Shown piece after piece: positions 60,728 to 64,000 of a DNA stretch of 64,000 bases (position 1 is the stretch's first letter; every line of letters begins with the position of its first letter). Below the pieces are notes generated by a model. It was not told the origin of the DNA. It did no database searches and worked only from the letters and a program-made list of their open reading frames with translations. Both the position numbers and the translations under genes were made by a program. The stretch lies in assembly GCA_046350655.1 (NCBI GenBank), contig JAXMAB010000013.1, positions 70,998 to 134,997 of the forward strand, in the 5' to 3' direction. Source of the DNA: JAEUHO01 sp046350655. GTDB taxonomy: Bacteria > Planctomycetota > PLA2 > JAEUHO01.

Positions 60728-62641
60728 GTGTGCGGCTTCGTCGGCGTCGTGCGGTCGCCCGGGCGCGGCGTCCGTCCCGAGGAGCTCCGGGCCCTCGCCC
60801 CGGTCGTCGCGCGGCGCGGCCCCGACGGCACCGGCATCGTGGTCGAGGGCGAGATCGGCGTCCTCGCGTCGCGCCTCGCGATCCAGGGCGGCCACGAGGG
60901 CGACCAGCCGCTCCGGTCCGCCGAGGGCCGCTTCGTGCTCGCGTACAACGGCGAGCTGTTCGCGTCGCACCGCCGCCGGCTGCGGGGCCTCCTGCGCGCC
61001 GACGGCGCGGGCGAGGTCCGCGTCGCGAGCGACACGGCCCTCCTCCTCGCGTTCCTCGCGCACCGCCTCGCCGGCCGCCGCGCGGGCGACCCCGTCCCCG
61101 ACGACGCCCTCGCGCCGCTCGCCGGCGGCATGTACGCGTTCGCGCTCGTCGACCTCGCGACGCGCGAGGTGCTCCTGCACGGCGACCCCGAGGGCATCAA
61201 GCCGCTCTACGTGCTCGCGCGCCCGTCCCACGGCGAGACGTGGTTCTCGAGCACGCGCACGCCGCTCTGGGCCGTCGGCGGCCGCCCCACCGGGCTCGAC
61301 CCCGTCGCGCTCGCGTCGCGCCTCGTCCTCCCGTGGGGGCCGGACGTGCCGGCCACCGGGCCTTCGCTCCTCGACGTCGCCGGCGGCACGGTGCGGCTCT
61401 CGCCGTCGACCGCCGGGCGCGCGACGGTGCTCCCGCGCCGGGGCGAGGTCGCGGGCACGGGACCGCGAGGCCCGGCCGCCGTCGCGGACGGGCCCCTCGA
61501 CCTCGACGCGCTGCGCGAGACGCTCGAGGACGCCGCGCGCGAGGCCGCGGAGACCGCCGGTCCCGCCACCGTGTTCCTGTCCGGCGGCCTCGACAGCGCG
61601 GCGGTGGCCGCGTGGTGCGGCCGGCCGGACGTCCTCGCGGTGACGGGGCGGTTCGCGCCCGCGGGCGGCCCGCTCGACGAGAGCGACCTCGCGGGCGAGG
61701 TCGCGACGTCGCTCGGGCTGCGGCACGTCGTCGTCGACTGCGACGACCGCGACCTCGTCCTCGACCTCCCCGACGTGATCGACGCGCTCGAGGAGCCCAT
61801 GGGCGGGCCGGGCTCGCTCGCGCTCCACCGCGTGGCGCTGCGCGCGCGGGCCCACGGCCGCGTCGCGCTCTCGGGCACCGGCGGCGACGAGCGGTTCGGC
61901 GGCTACACGCGGCTGGCGCTCGCGCTCTCGCGGGCGGGCGCGTGGACCGAGGGCTACGACGCGCTGCGCGTGCTCATGGAGCAGGCCGGCCCCGACCCGC
62001 GCCGGCGGTGGCTGCGCGCGGTGGACCGCTCCGCCGACCTGCTGCCCTACCTGCACCCGGACGTCGCGCGGCGCGTCCCCCTCGCGGCCGCGCGGGAGGC
62101 CGCGTTCGCGGGCCTGTTCGGCCCGGGCGCGCCCGCGTGCGACCTCCCGCCCGCGCGCGCGCTCGCGACCGCCGAGGTGCGCACGTCGCTGCGGATGCTG
62201 CTCGCCGTCGAGGACCGCGTGACGATGTCGCTCGGGCTCGAGAGCCGCCCGGTGCTGTCGCTCGGGCGCGTGGGCGACGTCGCCTCGGCGCTGCCCGAGG
62301 GGTGGCTCGTGGGCCCCGACGGCGAGGGCAAACGCGCGCTGCGGGCCGCCCTCGAGGGCCGCATCCCCGAGCGCGTCCGGACGAGCCGCCGCAAGCGCGG
62401 GTTCCCGACGCCGTTCCACCGGGCCGCCACCGGGGTCGCGCGCGACGTCGCGTCCGCGATGCTCCACGACGCCCGCTTCGCCGCCCGCGGCTGGTGGGAC
62501 GTCGCCGCCTGCCGACGCCTCCTCTCCGAGCCGCGCCCCGACCACGACCGCGCGCTCTTCTCGGTCCTCTCCTTCGAGACGTGGGCGCGCCGCTTCGTGG
62601 ACGGCGAGGCGCTCCCCGCGACGGGTGCCCCCGCCTCATGA
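60728..62641 (+). CDS. Asparagine synthase (glutamine-hydrolysing)-like amidotransferase
   Basis: 637 residues from a GTG directly followed by the catalytic Cys2 (M-C-G-F-V-G-V). The class II glutaminase domain has RRGPDGTGIVVEG and AYNGELF. The ATP-PPi synthetase domain has FLSGGLDSAAVAAWCG and LSGTGGDERFGGYTRLALAL. Members of this size in glycan clusters often amidate sugar acids or make polysaccharide precursors instead of asparagine. The interdomain linker (about residues 240-256, GEVAGTGPRGPAAVADGP) carries an exact copy of the dispersed-element arm (61459-61474). The next gene's ATG overlaps the stop by four bases. Confidence 0.88.
   Translation: MCGFVGVVRSPGRGVRPEELRALAPVVARRGPDGTGIVVEGEIGVLASRLAIQGGHEGDQPLRSAEGRFVLAYNGELFASHRRRLRGLLRADGAGEVRVASDTALLLAFLAHRLAGRRAGDPVPDDALAPLAGGMYAFALVDLATREVLLHGDPEGIKPLYVLARPSHGETWFSSTRTPLWAVGGRPTGLDPVALASRLVLPWGPDVPATGPSLLDVAGGTVRLSPSTAGRATVLPRRGEVAGTGPRGPAAVADGPLDLDALRETLEDAAREAAETAGPATVFLSGGLDSAAVAAWCGRPDVLAVTGRFAPAGGPLDESDLAGEVATSLGLRHVVVDCDDRDLVLDLPDVIDALEEPMGGPGSLALHRVALRARAHGRVALSGTGGDERFGGYTRLALALSRAGAWTEGYDALRVLMEQAGPDPRRRWLRAVDRSADLLPYLHPDVARRVPLAAAREAAFAGLFGPGAPACDLPPARALATAEVRTSLRMLLAVEDRVTMSLGLESRPVLSLGRVGDVASALPEGWLVGPDGEGKRALRAALEGRIPERVRTSRRKRGFPTPFHRAATGVARDVASAMLHDARFAARGWWDVAACRRLLSEPRPDHDRALFSVLSFETWARRFVDGEALPATGAPAS
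61459..61474 (+). repeat. Dispersed element arm inside the asparagine-synthase-like gene
   Basis: An exact GGGACCGCGAGGCCCG in frame (encodes GTGPRGP) between the glutaminase and synthetase domains. Confidence 0.75.
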
Positions 62642-64000
62642 CCTCCTCGCCGAGCCCCGCTCCCCTCCGCGCGCCCGAGGCGCCCGCGCCGTTCCCGCGC
62701 GCGCTCCTGTGGGGCCTCGTGGCCCTGGCGCTCGTCTGCCGGCTGTCCGGCGTCGGCAACGGCTTCGTCAACTACGACGACGACCGGCTGCGCGAGGAGA
62801 TCGCGACGAAGGGCCCGTGGGACATCCTGACGGGCGCCTTCTACTACGCGTACAAGCCGGTCTACGGCCTGTGGCTGTGGGCCGAGCGGGCCCTGTTCGG
62901 CGACACCGCGAAGCCGGGGCTCGTCGCGTCGTGGCTGCTGTTCGCGGCGTCGGTCGGGCTCACGGCCGTCGTCCTCCACCGGATGCTGCGCAGCACGTTC
63001 CTCGCCGCGGCGGGGGCCGCGCTGCTCGCGGCGCACCCCGTCCACGCCGAGAACGTGGCGTGGTGGGCCGAGCGCAAGGACGTCCTGTCGCTCGTCCTCG
63101 TGCTCCTCGCGCACCGCGCGCACCAGCGCGCGCGCGACCGCGACCCCGCGCGCACGCCGTGGGCCCCCGCGGCGCTCCTCCTCCTCGCCGGCCTCACGAA
63201 GGGCACGGCGTGGGCGTACGCGGGCGTCGTCGCCCTCGACGAGGCGGTGCAGCCCGCGCCCGCGCCGGGCCGCGCGCGGCGGCTGGCGCCCCTGTTCCTC
63301 GTCGCGGTGGCCGGCGTGGCGGTCGACGCGTGGTCGTCGGCCGCGCTCGGCCCCGGCGCGGTGAAGTACGACGTGCCGTTCGCCTCGCTCGTCGCCGCGA
63401 TGGCGGGGGTGCACGCCCGCTACCTCGCCTCGCTCGTGTGGCCGACGGGCCTGTCGGCGGACTACCCCGTCGACCCGGCGGGCGCGTGGTCCGACCCGTG
63501 GGCGTGGGCCGGCGCCGCGCTCGCGGCCGCGGCCGTCGCGGGCCTCGTCGTCGGGCTCGCGCGCCGTCGGCCGTGGCTCGCGGCCGGGTGCGGGATGTGG
63601 CTGCTGGGCCTCGCGCCCGTCAACAACCTCTGGCCCACGACCTCGATCCTGCGCAGCGACCGCTACCTGCTGCTGCCCGCGGTGGGCCTCTACGTCCTCG
63701 TCGCGGCCCTCGCGCTGCGGCTCCGCGGGGCCCGGGCCGTCGCCGTCGTCGTCGCGGTGGGGGTGCTCGGCGTGCTCGCGCACTTCCGCGGCCCGGTGTG
63801 GGCGGACAGCGAGACGTTGTGGACGGACACGCTCGCGAAGCAGCCCGGCAGCGCGATCGCCGCGCTGAACCGCGCCGTCGACCGCCGGGCCCGGCTGCGC
63901 TTCGCCGACGCGGAGGCCGACGCCCGCCGCGCGCTCGCGAGCGCACAGGCCCTCGGCCGCCTCGAGCTCGTCGCGCAGGCCCGCGTCGTCCTCTCGACGA
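62638..64000 (+). CDS. TMTC-like membrane glycosyltransferase with TPR tail (truncated by window end)
   Basis: The ATG at 62638 overlaps the previous stop. The frame is open to the last base, so 454 residues are visible. About ten hydrophobic helices carry the signature of the TMTC/DUF1736 protein O-mannosyltransferase-like family: NGFVNYDDDRLREEI (the DD pair), AHPVHAENVAWWAERKDVLS and APVNNLWPTTSILRSDRYLL. After the last helix, SETLWTDTLAKQPGSAIAAL begins a TPR region that continues beyond the edge. Such proteins transfer sugars from polyprenyl-phosphate donors to exported proteins; the GT2 gene upstream could supply the donor. Confidence 0.78.
   Translation, partial: MTSSPSPAPLRAPEAPAPFPRALLWGLVALALVCRLSGVGNGFVNYDDDRLREEIATKGPWDILTGAFYYAYKPVYGLWLWAERALFGDTAKPGLVASWLLFAASVGLTAVVLHRMLRSTFLAAAGAALLAAHPVHAENVAWWAERKDVLSLVLVLLAHRAHQRARDRDPARTPWAPAALLLLAGLTKGTAWAYAGVVALDEAVQPAPAPGRARRLAPLFLVAVAGVAVDAWSSAALGPGAVKYDVPFASLVAAMAGVHARYLASLVWPTGLSADYPVDPAGAWSDPWAWAGAALAAAAVAGLVVGLARRRPWLAAGCGMWLLGLAPVNNLWPTTSILRSDRYLLLPAVGLYVLVAALALRLRGARAVAVVVAVGVLGVLAHFRGPVWADSETLWTDTLAKQPGSAIAALNRAVDRRARLRFADAEADARRALASAQALGRLELVAQARVVLST

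Overview
The window is very GC-rich DNA densely packed with genes from a diderm (Gram-negative type) bacterium. It carries an LptD-like outer-membrane barrel protein, two secretin-family lipoproteins, an ExbB/ExbD motor, MurJ, a periplasmic alpha-2-macroglobulin and large TPR proteins. The mix of TPR-secretin lipoproteins, ExbB-ExbD-ExbD, heavily modified oligopeptide transporters, a sulfatase-fold lipoprotein and extreme GC suggests Planctomycetota. Myxococcota or a related phylum cannot be excluded, because there is no rRNA or other marker gene. Many genes overlap by GTGA or ATGA, and GTG starts are common. I see no tRNA, rRNA, CRISPR array, transposase or phage gene.

Layout. 1-6320 (minus): crotonase-fold enzyme, thioester alpha-2-macroglobulin, and a DUF2135/YfaP-like protein cut by the left edge. 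6417-16789: an M14 pseudopeptidase and an active-looking M14 carboxypeptidase, CHASE2 adenylate cyclase, SH3 protein, M48 lipoprotein, cAMP phosphodiesterase-like metallohydrolase (minus) and a cNMP-gated MscS-like channel. 16830-23686: a five-gene Dpp/Opp operon with enlarged permeases. 23989-28986: murJ (frameshifted), an lptD-like gene and coaD. 29046-37492: an orphan peptide-binding protein and a second full Opp operon. 37577-38857: RidA and a HAD hydrolase. 39527-56059 (minus): secretin-like lipoprotein 1, sulfatase-fold lipoprotein, two ExbD, ExbB, a 439-residue and a 1269-residue envelope protein, and secretin-like lipoprotein 2. 56470-59100: Fe-S uracil-DNA glycosylase, a methyltransferase and NrnA-like DHH phosphodiesterase. 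59199-64000: a glycan cluster (GT2, methyltransferase, asparagine-synthase-like amidotransferase, and a TMTC-like membrane glycosyltransferase cut by the right edge).

Working together. Three readings stand out. (1) A cyclase, a phosphodiesterase and a cyclic-nucleotide-gated channel lie within 6.6 kb and could form a complete cAMP circuit. (2) The 39.5-56 kb block looks like a proton-driven trans-envelope machine: an ExbBDD motor, long periplasmic TPR proteins and two paralogous secretin-type lipoproteins. (3) The sequence carries two layers of non-coding structure. One is a dispersed short palindromic element (arm GGGAC(C)GCGAGGCCCG) found in spacers and in low-complexity linkers of coding genes. 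The other is a recurrent TAnnnT promoter motif sitting 6-9 nt before start codons, which implies leaderless transcripts. Three genes (murJ, secretin 1, M48 protease) show reading-frame breaks that look like small deletions in G/C-rich runs, either assembly errors or real lesions.
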